Shown here one piece after another: positions 1 to 6,990 of a stretch of DNA of 37,469 bases (position 1 is the first letter of the stretch; the number at the start of each line of letters is the position of its first letter). The stretch spans positions 1 through 37,469 of the forward strand of contig CAVJHK010000016.1 in assembly GCA_963649295.1 (NCBI GenBank), given 5' to 3'. Made by a program: the position numbers and the translations under genes. This stretch comes from RGIG3528 sp963649295 (GTDB taxonomy: Bacteria > Bacillota > Clostridia > Lachnospirales > Lachnospiraceae). Under the pieces are notes generated by a model, which was given only the letters and a program-made list of their open reading frames with translations, searched no databases and was not told where the DNA came from.

Positions 1-55
1 GTAGAGCACTCGGCTGTTAACCGAGGTGTTGTTGGTTCGAGCCCAATTCGGGGAG
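1..55 (+). tRNA. tRNA-Asn (GTT), 5' end cut off by the window edge
   Basis: Only the 3' part is present, from the D-arm onward. The anticodon stem pairs 9-13 (CTCGG) with 21-25 (CCGAG) around a 7-nt loop with anticodon GTT at 16-18. The T stem is 31-35/43-47 with loop TTCGAGC at 36-42. The 3' acceptor strand is 48-54 with discriminator G at 55. CCA does not follow, so it would be added after transcription. An intrinsic terminator lies just downstream. Confidence 0.95.
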
Positions 56-61
56 CTTTTT

Positions 62-88
62 AAGACAGCATGGGCTGTCTTTTTTTTG
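62..88 (+). terminator. Intrinsic terminator after tRNA-Asn
   Basis: A 7-bp stem AGACAGC (63-69)/GCTGTCT (74-80) with loop ATGG is followed by a run of T to about 87. It ends the tRNA transcript and separates it from the DUF1538 operon. Confidence 0.9.
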
Positions 89-135
89 TTTATAAGAAAA
101 AATTTAATTTTATTTTTTTTTAATTTCTTCAAAGG

Positions 136-164
136 TTGTTTTTATTTTCTTTCTAAGGTATCAT
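136..164 (+). promoter_or_regulatory. Putative sigma-A promoter of the DUF1538-PII operon
   Basis: TTGTTT (136-141), a 17-bp spacer and TATCAT (159-164). It lies 37 bp upstream of the ATG in a very AT-rich stretch. The -35 box is only a partial match. Confidence 0.5.
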
Positions 165-201
165 ACTTATTATTCAATTTTTTTTAAACAAAGGAAACAT
201 T

Positions 202-1725
202 ATGTGGAAAGACAAAGACGTAACAATTGAAAAATTAAAAGAATCCCTGCGTTCGGTTCTTCCGATAACGGGAATTGTGCTTCTTTTGACATTGTTTTTT
301 GTCCCTTTAAGCACAGGACTTTTGCTGTCGTTCCTTATAGGTTCGGCATTTATTGTGATAGGAGTTGCTTTGTTTACTATCGGTTCCGATGTATCGATGT
401 CCCAAATCGGTTCGCAAATCGGTACAAAAATCACAAAGTCCAGAAACCTGCCGTTGATACTCATAGTGTCGTTTCTCATAGGAATTGCGGTAACCGTTGC
501 GGAACCTGATCTTCAGGTGCTTGCGACAAATGCCTCCAATATAGACAAAACGGTGCTCATTGTTACGGTTTCCTTAGGGGTAGGATTTTTTCTCATGATG
601 AGCATGATCCGTATATTCTTCGGCATTCCGCTTAATTTCCTTTTGATCGGATTTTATATAATTATATTTGTTGTTGCCGCATTTGTTGACGAAAGCATGC
701 TTTCGATAGCGTTTGACTCGGGCGGCGTTACAACAGGCCCCATGACTGTTCCTTTTATTATGGCCCTTGGCGTCGGTGTTGCGGCAAGCCGTACGGACAA
801 AGACGCAAAGGCAGACTCCTTTGGTCTTGTGGCACTTTGCTCAATCGGGCCCATTCTTGCCGTTATGATTTTGAGCTTTTTTTATAAGGATGATGTTTCG
901 GCAAGCTCCGCAATCGCCGTTTATGATTTTGAAACGTCGGTCGATCTCGGAATGGGATATTTGGAGGCAATTCCCGAGCAATTAAAGGACGTGATGCTTG
1001 CGCTTCTTCCGATTTTTGTATTCTTTGTGATTTTCCAGGTGATTTCACTTCATTTAAAGAAAGTTGCCGTTCAAAAGATACTTGTAGGACTTGTTTATAC
1101 ATATATCGGACTTGTGCTCTTTTTGACCGGCGTAAATGTCGGATTTTCGTCACTCGGATATACACTCGGCGAAGAAATCATGAATTCGGGCTGCGGATGG
1201 ATTTTGATTCCGCTTGCCATGCTTATCGGCTGGTTTATAATTGATGCGGAGCCTGCCGTTCACGTGCTCAACAAACAGGTTAACGAAGTAAGTGCCGGTG
1301 CCATTTCCGAAAAAATGATGGGACGGACGTTAAGTATTGCGATTGCCATAGCAAACGGTCTTGCAATGGTCAGAGTTTTTACGGGAGTTTCGATATTGTG
1401 GTTTGTGATTCCGGGATATGTGATTGCACTTCTCCTTGCGCTTGTGGTTTCTCCTACATTTACCGCGATAGCATTTGATGCGGGTGGTGTTGCATCGGGT
1501 CCGCTTACGGCAACCTTTGCACTTCCTTTTGCGATGGGAGCGTGTGCCGCTCACGGCGGCAACGTAATAACGGATGCGTTCGGACTTGTGGCGCTTGTTG
1601 CGATGATGCCTCTTATTACTGTTCAGCTTATGGGACTTGTTGCACGCATTAAGTCTACCAAGACAATCGACATCAGGGATACATACGGAAACGACGATAT
1701 TATCGAGCTTTGGGAGGTGGACTGA
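202..1725 (+). CDS. DUF1538 family integral membrane protein
   Basis: A 507-residue, very hydrophobic protein with about a dozen predicted membrane segments. It is built as an internal duplication: an AEP motif occurs near residue 100 (AEPDLQVL) and again near 349 (AEPAVHVL). Each is followed about 75 residues later by a DxGGVxxGP motif (DSGGVTTGP near 172, DAGGVASGP near 426) and then a D(S/A)FGLVAL motif. I recognise these paired motifs as the DUF1538 family. Its substrate is unknown to me, although the inverted or tandem repeat layout and conserved acidic and glycine residues in membrane segments suggest a transporter. The start is the ATG after AAAGGA. The stop overlaps the start of the downstream PII-like gene, so the two are translationally coupled. 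The PII partner suggests regulated transport, which is an inference. Confidence 0.85.
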   Translation: MWKDKDVTIEKLKESLRSVLPITGIVLLLTLFFVPLSTGLLLSFLIGSAFIVIGVALFTIGSDVSMSQIGSQIGTKITKSRNLPLILIVSFLIGIAVTVAEPDLQVLATNASNIDKTVLIVTVSLGVGFFLMMSMIRIFFGIPLNFLLIGFYIIIFVVAAFVDESMLSIAFDSGGVTTGPMTVPFIMALGVGVAASRTDKDAKADSFGLVALCSIGPILAVMILSFFYKDDVSASSAIAVYDFETSVDLGMGYLEAIPEQLKDVMLALLPIFVFFVIFQVISLHLKKVAVQKILVGLVYTYIGLVLFLTGVNVGFSSLGYTLGEEIMNSGCGWILIPLAMLIGWFIIDAEPAVHVLNKQVNEVSAGAISEKMMGRTLSIAIAIANGLAMVRVFTGVSILWFVIPGYVIALLLALVVSPTFTAIAFDAGGVASGPLTATFALPFAMGACAAHGGNVITDAFGLVALVAMMPLITVQLMGLVARIKSTKTIDIRDTYGNDDIIELWEVD

Positions 1726-2393
1726 TGGAGCTTTATTGTACTATAAGTATAGTTGATGCCGATAAGGCAAATGATTTGATCAAAATTCATAAGGATCTCA
1801 ACATATCGGTTTGCATTACGACGCTCGCCCGAGGGACAGCCAAAAAGGCATATCTTGATCTGCATGAGCTTGAGGCTACCGAAAAAGCCGTAATTTATGC
1901 GGTGGCTTCAAAGGATTCTTTGTCAGAGCTTATAAAAAGAGCTCAAAAGAAGCTTTATATCGATATTCCCGGAAACGGAATAATGATGGCGATACCGATA
2001 AAAAGCATTGCGGGCAAAAAGACACTCGAATATATGACAAACGGACAAAAGATTGCGGGAGGCATACCGAATATGAAGGTTGTAAACGAATTGATTATAG
2101 TGATTCTTAACGAAGGACATGCTGATACGGTTATGGATGCGGCAAGAGAAGCGGGAGCAACGGGCGGCACCGTTCTTCATGCAAAAGGCACCGCACCCAA
2201 GGATGCGCAAGGGTTCTTCGGAGTTTCGATTGCCGAAGAAAAGGATGTTATTTATATTCTGGCACCGGAAAAGAAAAAATCCGATATCATGAAGGCAATC
2301 AACGAAAAATGCGGCGTCGGCACCGAAGTGGGCGCAATAAGCTTTTCGCTTCCGGTAAGCGAGGTTGCGGGAATAAGAAGGATTGAGGAATAA
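1725..2393 (+). CDS. PII-like regulatory protein with two PII-type domains
   Basis: A 222-residue soluble protein. The ATG at 1725 overlaps the upstream TGA stop and is preceded by GGGAGGTGG at 1712-1720; a TTG further upstream is a less likely start. Two ferredoxin-like PII-type halves are visible: residues 1 to about 105 end in a PII-like strand (GNGIMMAIPIKSI), and about 120 to 222 contain GATGGTVLHAKGT (143-155), close to the GxxGGTVxxxRG signature of GlnB/GlnK. A T-loop-like stretch follows. PII proteins sense nucleotides or small molecules and commonly bind and gate a co-encoded membrane protein. Here that would be the DUF1538 protein. The classical uridylylated T-loop tyrosine is not evident. 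The ligand is unknown. Confidence 0.8.
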   Translation: MELYCTISIVDADKANDLIKIHKDLNISVCITTLARGTAKKAYLDLHELEATEKAVIYAVASKDSLSELIKRAQKKLYIDIPGNGIMMAIPIKSIAGKKTLEYMTNGQKIAGGIPNMKVVNELIIVILNEGHADTVMDAAREAGATGGTVLHAKGTAPKDAQGFFGVSIAEEKDVIYILAPEKKKSDIMKAINEKCGVGTEVGAISFSLPVSEVAGIRRIEE

Positions 2394-2420
2394 CTTTTAG
2401 CTTTTAATAAATTTTCCCTG

Positions 2421-2449
2421 TTGACAATCCAAAAAAATTAAGATATACT
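2421..2449 (+). promoter_or_regulatory. Sigma-A promoter of tRNA-Cys
   Basis: A consensus TTGACA (2421-2426), a 17-bp spacer and TATACT (2444-2449). It is placed about 31 bp before the mature tRNA 5' end. Confidence 0.85.
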
Positions 2450-2480
2450 TTACAAGCTGTCTTTTGAGAGGACAGCATAC

Positions 2481-2552
2481 GGCGACATAGCCAAGTGGTA
2501 AGGCGTGGGTCTGCAACACCCTGATGCATCGGTTCAAATCCGATTGTCGCCT
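2481..2552 (+). tRNA. tRNA-Cys (GCA)
   Basis: A complete 72-nt cloverleaf. Acceptor GGCGACA (2481-2487) pairs with TGTCGCC (2545-2551). The anticodon loop is 2511-2517 with GCA at 2513-2515, and the T arm is ATCGG-TTCAAAT-CCGAT (2528-2544). Discriminator U at 2552 is the identity base for Cys. CCA is not encoded. Confidence 0.96.
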
Positions 2553-2566
2553 CTCATGATTTTTGA

Positions 2567-2593
2567 AAACCGAGTATTTACTCGGTTTTTTTT
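2567..2593 (+). terminator. Intrinsic terminator after tRNA-Cys
   Basis: Stem AACCGAG (2568-2574) pairs with CTCGGTT (from 2581), followed by a run of eight T (2586-2593). Confidence 0.88.
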
Positions 2594-2837
2594 GATTGTT
2601 AGGGGAATTTTATTCCTATATGGAAAAAACGATCCGTTTTTGATATGCACTTACGTTAAAAAATATGCCGTAAGCGGCTGTGTTTGACGTGAGAGTTACT
2701 CAAAATGAAACTTTTTTAAGGCTGTTTTATCCGGTAAAGGAGTAAGATATAGGCACAAAGAAGGATTTTGCCACTTGTCATATGTATCGGGATTGGGTCA
2801 AAATTTTGACACTGCCAACTTATTCGGTATGCAAGGA
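2594..2837. other. Gene-free spacer upstream of the ncRNA unit
   Basis: No open reading frame here has a ribosome binding site or recognisable protein. A 14-bp perfect palindrome GTCAAAATTTTGAC lies at 2797-2810. It overlaps a possible second promoter, TTGACA (2806-2811), 16 bp, TATGCA (2828-2833). Both lie directly upstream of the better promoter at 2838-2866, so the palindrome could be a regulator site. That is an inference. Confidence 0.4.
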
Positions 2838-2866
2838 TTGCGAAGATTATCCGAGTGTGGTAAAAT
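2838..2866 (+). promoter_or_regulatory. Putative sigma-A promoter of the structured ncRNA
   Basis: TTGCGA (2838-2843), a 17-bp spacer and TAAAAT (2861-2866). The predicted start is near 2873, just before the first hairpin (CTCG 2875-2878/CGAG 2885-2888). Confidence 0.6.
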
Positions 2867-2872
2867 AGATTT

Positions 2873-3099
2873 ACCTCGGATGTACGAGAACTTCTTGCTA
2901 TTTTGAACCTACAAACTTCAAACGGGATTCTTAATTGTGTGACGGATGCCGGGCCGCAAATTTTGGCAGGTTATTTTTAACCGCCCGGCGGATGGCAGCA
3001 AATCACACCGCGGTTACCCACCTAGCAATTGCTAGGAGTCAAAATGCGGGAGCCGGCATCTTTGGCCGGAGGGCGTGCAAAAAAGCACCCCTCTTTTTT
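2873..3099 (+). ncRNA. Structured non-coding RNA, about 225 nt, family not identified
   Basis: A promoter and an intrinsic terminator bracket a GC-rich island in an AT-rich spacer. Visible helices are CTCG/CGAG (2875-2888); TTTGAA/TTCAAA around positions 2922-2942; GTGTGA (2937-2942)/TCACAC (3003-3008), enclosing GCCGGGC (2948-2954)/GCCCGGC (2983-2989) and GGTTA (2969-2973)/TAACC (2978-2982); CCGC (3008-3011)/GCGG (3046-3049), enclosing the hairpin CCTAGC-AATT-GCTAGG (3021-3036); and CCGGC (3053-3057)/GCCGG (3065-3069). Overlapping reading frames lack ribosome binding sites. It does not match the conserved cores I know for tmRNA, RNase P, SRP RNA, T-box, cobalamin, FMN or SAM elements. The 5' and 3' ends do not close on each other as in 6S RNA. 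The size and multi-helix layout would suit the firmicute raiA-motif class, but that is only a guess. Confidence 0.65.
3071..3099 (+). terminator. Intrinsic terminator of the ncRNA
   Basis: GTGC (3075-3078)/GCAC (3085-3088) around an A6 loop is extended by GGG/CCC across one bulged C. A six-T run follows at 3094-3099. Confidence 0.75.
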
Positions 3100-3354
3100 C
3101 TTTATTTTATGGGAAAATATTTTCGGCGATTTCTTTAAAAAATCCACAGACAAACTTTTTTTGTATTTAATCCATATGGGGATTTTTTTTCACATCAAAA
3201 ATGTTAAGATACATATTATCAGAATCAAGTATTAAATATACAGGAAGTAAGCTTTCAATATACGGAAATCAAAAATCTGATTTATCGGAATTATGTATTA
3301 AATTTGCAATAAATAGGTCATAAAGCTTTTTGCTGATTGATTTTACCAATTATG
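3100..3354. other. AT-rich spacer between the ncRNA and addB
   Basis: I see no gene. A weak hairpin AATCC (3169-3173)/GGATT (3180-3184) with a following T run may be a second terminator. An imperfect direct repeat, about 20 of 25 bases identical, lies at 3218-3242 and 3284-3308 and shares the core GTATTAAAT. I find no convincing promoter for addBA, although one must lie here or further upstream. Confidence 0.4.
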
Positions 3355-3366
3355 GCGGAGGTAAAA

Positions 3367-6300
3367 ATGGGACTGAAATTTGTATGCGGGATGCCTGGAA
3401 GCGGCAAAACAAAAAAACTCTTTGATATTGTAATAAAAGAAGCAAAGAAGAATCCGGACACAACATATTATTATATTGTTCCGGAACAGTTTTCGCTTCA
3501 GACACAATATGATTTGTTATCTGTGTGCCCAAACGGCGGAATAATAAATATTGATGTCACAAGCATGACAAAGCTTGCAAACAATGCGTTTAACAAGCTT
3601 TCCGGGCATCGCCCCGAATTTGTTTCCGAAATCGGAAAGAGCATGATTATAAAAAAAGTTCTTTATGAAAATAAGGACAGAATGACCGCATACGGGGCTT
3701 ATGCGCACAGAGCGGGATTTACTTTATCCGCAAAAGCCATGCTTTCCGAAATGTGGAATTACGGTATTACGGAAGAGGACTTAGAAAATGTGATAAAGGA
3801 ATCATCCGCAGAACCTGCGCTTAAGAAAAAGCTTTCGGATGCGCTTATAATTGTTTCCGAAGTCAATAAATTCCTGGGGGCAAAGCTTATCACAAACGAG
3901 GGAATGTATGATGCCTTTGCGGGAATACTCAAAAAAAGCGGCCTTATGAAAAAGGCAGTTGTCATTCTTGACGGCTTTACGGGATTTACGCCGTCAGAGG
4001 ATTATTTGCTTTCCGAATTTTTGCGGCTTTCTGTTGATACATATGTTTCAGTTACAATCGATAAGGAAAGTGTCGGAAAGCCTTTGGCGGAATATGACCT
4101 TTTTCACATGAGTAAGGAAACAATCGATAAAATCACAAGATTGTCGAAGGCAGTAACGGAAACTGAGCCCGAATTTATTTTTACGGATCATGACAAATAT
4201 AAAACGGAAGCGTTATCTGCCCTGCAAAAGGGACTTTATGGAAAATCAGGCGGTGCGGCAAATAAAAAAATACACGCCGACGATTCGATTACCGTTTTTA
4301 ATGCGGTTAATACAGAAGAAGAAGTAAAAATCGCGGCTGCCGAAATCGAACGCCTTGTAAGAGTAAAGGGATTACATTATTCGGATATAGCGATTCTGCT
4401 TGCCGATACGGATGCGTATACAGAGCCTCTGGAACGCGCATTATATGCAGTTAATGCAAGATTTTTCCCTGACAAAAAGAAAAAATTACAGGAAAACGAA
4501 TTTGCTTATTTTGTAAAAACGGTTCTTCTTATCATGGAAAAAAAGGCGGATACGGATCTTTTTGTTTCGTATGCAAAATGCGAATTTTCGGGGATATCGT
4601 TTGATGACGCATGCATACTCGAAAATTATTGCACATCGCACGGAATAAAGGGAAAAGATTTTAAGCATGAATTCACAAAGGAATTTAAAAAAGAAAACAA
4701 GGCACAATTTATCGGTCTTGAATATGTAAACGGAATACGAGAGAAAATAATTTCGGATCTTGCGCCCTTAATCGAAACCGGTAAAAATACCAATTCAAAA
4801 ACCGTCCGGGAATTTTCCGAAAAATTATTTGACTTTTTTACAAAAACGGATTCGGAAAGGCGCCTTATTGAACGATCCGAAGAATTTAAGAAACACGGTG
4901 ATTTTCTTAAAGCACGCGAATATGCGGCTGTGTTTGATACGGTTATGAGCATATTTGACGAGGGAAGCACGCTTTTGGGCGACGAAAAGATAAATATAAA
5001 GGAATTTCGTGAAATCATAGAAGCAGGGCTCATGGAAGCAAAAGTGGGACTTGTGCCCGCTGAACGGGATATCCTTACGATAGGAGATATAGAGCGCACA
5101 AGAGTGAGTAGTGTTAAGGCTTTGTTTTTGCTGGGTGCAAATGAAAATAAGCTTTTTAAGTCATCTGGAAATGCAAGCTTTTTGACTGACAGGGACAAAG
5201 AAAGTCTGCAGAAAAAAGGCATGGAACTGTCACCCGGAAGACTCAAAAAAACAGGGAACGACAGGTTTTATCTTTATCTTGCGCTCACGCGTCCGACGGA
5301 CTTTTTGTGGATTTCGTATTCTTCCGCCGATGCGGGCGAAAAGCTTAAGCCTACTCTTGCTATAAAGGAAGTTTTGAAGGTTTATGACAATTTAAACATA
5401 ATTACATCGGAAACATTGGATCCTTTGATCGGCATACTAAAAAACGATCTCGGAAACGATATGACTTTATGTATTAAGCGTGCCCAAAATGAGGCAAGGA
5501 TAAATAACGAAAAACACATACCGGAAAAAATAGATCCGGAAGTTGCTTATGGAATTTACGGAAACAATTTATACGGCAGTGTTTCAAAATTTGAAACATA
5601 CGGAAAATGTCCGTTCAGTTTTTTCTTGAATTATGGGCTTAATATCAAAGAAAAAGATAAATATAAGCTTTTGCCTCCGGATTTTGGCAATATTTCGCAT
5701 GATGCCCTAAAAAATTACGGAATCAGACTTTTGGACGAAAAGCTTGACTGGACGGAAATATCCGCCGAAAAACGTGCGGAATATATAAAAGAATGTGCAG
5801 TCGATGCCATAAATCAATATGAGAACGGCAAATTTAACGATTCGGAAAAGAGTAAATATCTTGCAACACGTGTTTCGGACGCCTTGACGCTTACTCTCAA
5901 AATGATGACGGAGCAGCTTAAAGATTCCGATTTTAGGCCTTATGATTTTGAAAAAAAATTTGAACTTAAGAGAAACATAAGCCTTACGGAAACGGAGAAT
6001 AACGGTGAGGCCGCAAAAGCCCGGCTTTTATTAAAGGGTACGGTTGACAGAATTGATATATGCGATACGGAAGATGTGCGTGCAACCAAAATAATAGACT
6101 ATAAGTCGAGCGACAAAGGCATTGATCTTAAGGACGTTTATATGGGTGTGTCCTTACAATTGCCGATTTATCTCCGCGTGATAACGGATATAAAAAATGC
6201 GGAAAACATGGCTACAGGTACGGGTGAAAGTGTCAAAAACATTACAGATACGGAGAATATATCGGGCGAATTAAATAAGACAAAAGAATTTAAGCCCGGC

Positions 6301-6990
6301 GCCATGCTTTATAATGCGATAAAGGATGCGATTGTCGAGGAAGACGAAAAAACTAAAGGTGATGAAAATAAGCTCCTTGCAAAATTGTGTGGCAAATATA
6401 CCACAAAGGGGCTTGTCAATTCCGATCCCGAAATATTGAAGCGTCTCGATCATGATTTTATACCGGAAGAACCAAAAAAGAATGATGCGTCATCCGAAGA
6501 CACGCAGGAAGAAAAAGGCGGCAAAAAAAGTAAAAAGGGCAAAAAAGAAATTGAAGAAATACCGCTTGTTTTAAAGCCCAATGTCAATTCGTTAAAAATA
6601 CCTGTGAATACCAAAAATGCGGAACCCGGAATAAATTGTCCGGAATTCAAAGGCAAAAGTGCAATAGATGAGGAATCCTTAAATTTGATAATGGATTATG
6701 CAATCAAAAAGACAGAAAACGACACTCGTGAAATTTTGCTTGGGAATACAAGCATTTCGCCTTTATGTGTGGGAAAAACCAATAAGGGCTGTATTAATTG
6801 CATATATTCCGCAGTATGCGGCTTTGACGTGTCAAACGGATCCAAAGTCAACAGGGCTCCGAATTTTGAAGATAATGAAATTATTGACGCAATGAAAAAA
6901 GAATTACCGAAAGCCTATGCGCCGAACAGGAAGGATATGCAAAGCGAATTTGCGGACGGTGACACAGTGAAGGAGAAAAACAATGGCTGA
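3367..6990 (+). CDS. addB: AddB subunit of the AddAB helicase-nuclease
   Basis: A 1207-residue protein. The chosen ATG (3367) has GGCGGAGG 5-6 bases upstream; earlier TTG/ATG codons at 3337 and 3352 lie before this site and are unlikely. AddB works with AddA to resect double-strand DNA ends until Chi and load RecA. Walker A is GMPGSGKT at residues 8-15. The nuclease core has Asp894 (GTVDRID) and Asp911-Tyr-Lys913 (IIDYKS). The iron-sulfur cysteines are Cys748 (YGKCPFSF), Cys1142, Cys1145 and Cys1151, in the CxxCx5C layout known from Bacillus AddB. A Lys/Glu/Ser-rich, probably disordered insertion lies at about 1034-1066, between the nuclease residues and the last three cysteines. addA overlaps the 3' end by 8 bp. 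Confidence 0.95.
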   Translation: MGLKFVCGMPGSGKTKKLFDIVIKEAKKNPDTTYYYIVPEQFSLQTQYDLLSVCPNGGIINIDVTSMTKLANNAFNKLSGHRPEFVSEIGKSMIIKKVLYENKDRMTAYGAYAHRAGFTLSAKAMLSEMWNYGITEEDLENVIKESSAEPALKKKLSDALIIVSEVNKFLGAKLITNEGMYDAFAGILKKSGLMKKAVVILDGFTGFTPSEDYLLSEFLRLSVDTYVSVTIDKESVGKPLAEYDLFHMSKETIDKITRLSKAVTETEPEFIFTDHDKYKTEALSALQKGLYGKSGGAANKKIHADDSITVFNAVNTEEEVKIAAAEIERLVRVKGLHYSDIAILLADTDAYTEPLERALYAVNARFFPDKKKKLQENEFAYFVKTVLLIMEKKADTDLFVSYAKCEFSGISFDDACILENYCTSHGIKGKDFKHEFTKEFKKENKAQFIGLEYVNGIREKIISDLAPLIETGKNTNSKTVREFSEKLFDFFTKTDSERRLIERSEEFKKHGDFLKAREYAAVFDTVMSIFDEGSTLLGDEKINIKEFREIIEAGLMEAKVGLVPAERDILTIGDIERTRVSSVKALFLLGANENKLFKSSGNASFLTDRDKESLQKKGMELSPGRLKKTGNDRFYLYLALTRPTDFLWISYSSADAGEKLKPTLAIKEVLKVYDNLNIITSETLDPLIGILKNDLGNDMTLCIKRAQNEARINNEKHIPEKIDPEVAYGIYGNNLYGSVSKFETYGKCPFSFFLNYGLNIKEKDKYKLLPPDFGNISHDALKNYGIRLLDEKLDWTEISAEKRAEYIKECAVDAINQYENGKFNDSEKSKYLATRVSDALTLTLKMMTEQLKDSDFRPYDFEKKFELKRNISLTETENNGEAAKARLLLKGTVDRIDICDTEDVRATKIIDYKSSDKGIDLKDVYMGVSLQLPIYLRVITDIKNAENMATGTGESVKNITDTENISGELNKTKEFKPGAMLYNAIKDAIVEEDEKTKGDENKLLAKLCGKYTTKGLVNSDPEILKRLDHDFIPEEPKKNDASSEDTQEEKGGKKSKKGKKEIEEIPLVLKPNVNSLKIPVNTKNAEPGINCPEFKGKSAIDEESLNLIMDYAIKKTENDTREILLGNTSISPLCVGKTNKGCINCIYSAVCGFDVSNGSKVNRAPNFEDNEIIDAMKKELPKAYAPNRKDMQSEFADGDTVKEKNNG

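Noticed and set aside
2873..3099. Classifying the RNA as 6S, tmRNA, SRP RNA, T-box or cobalamin riboswitch
   Set aside because: The ACCGCGG string at 3007-3013 recalls a T-box, but the preceding GGGTGG is absent. The cobalamin, SRP and tmRNA cores are missing, and the ends do not pair as in 6S.
2935..3235. Short plus-strand reading frames of 67-68 codons over the ncRNA segment
   Set aside because: They have no ribosome binding site, run through the stem-loops and terminator, and encode nothing recognisable.
4626..5246. A 206-codon minus-strand frame inside addB
   Set aside because: It is Ser-rich antisense of a well-supported gene with no site or homology, and arises from codon bias of addB.
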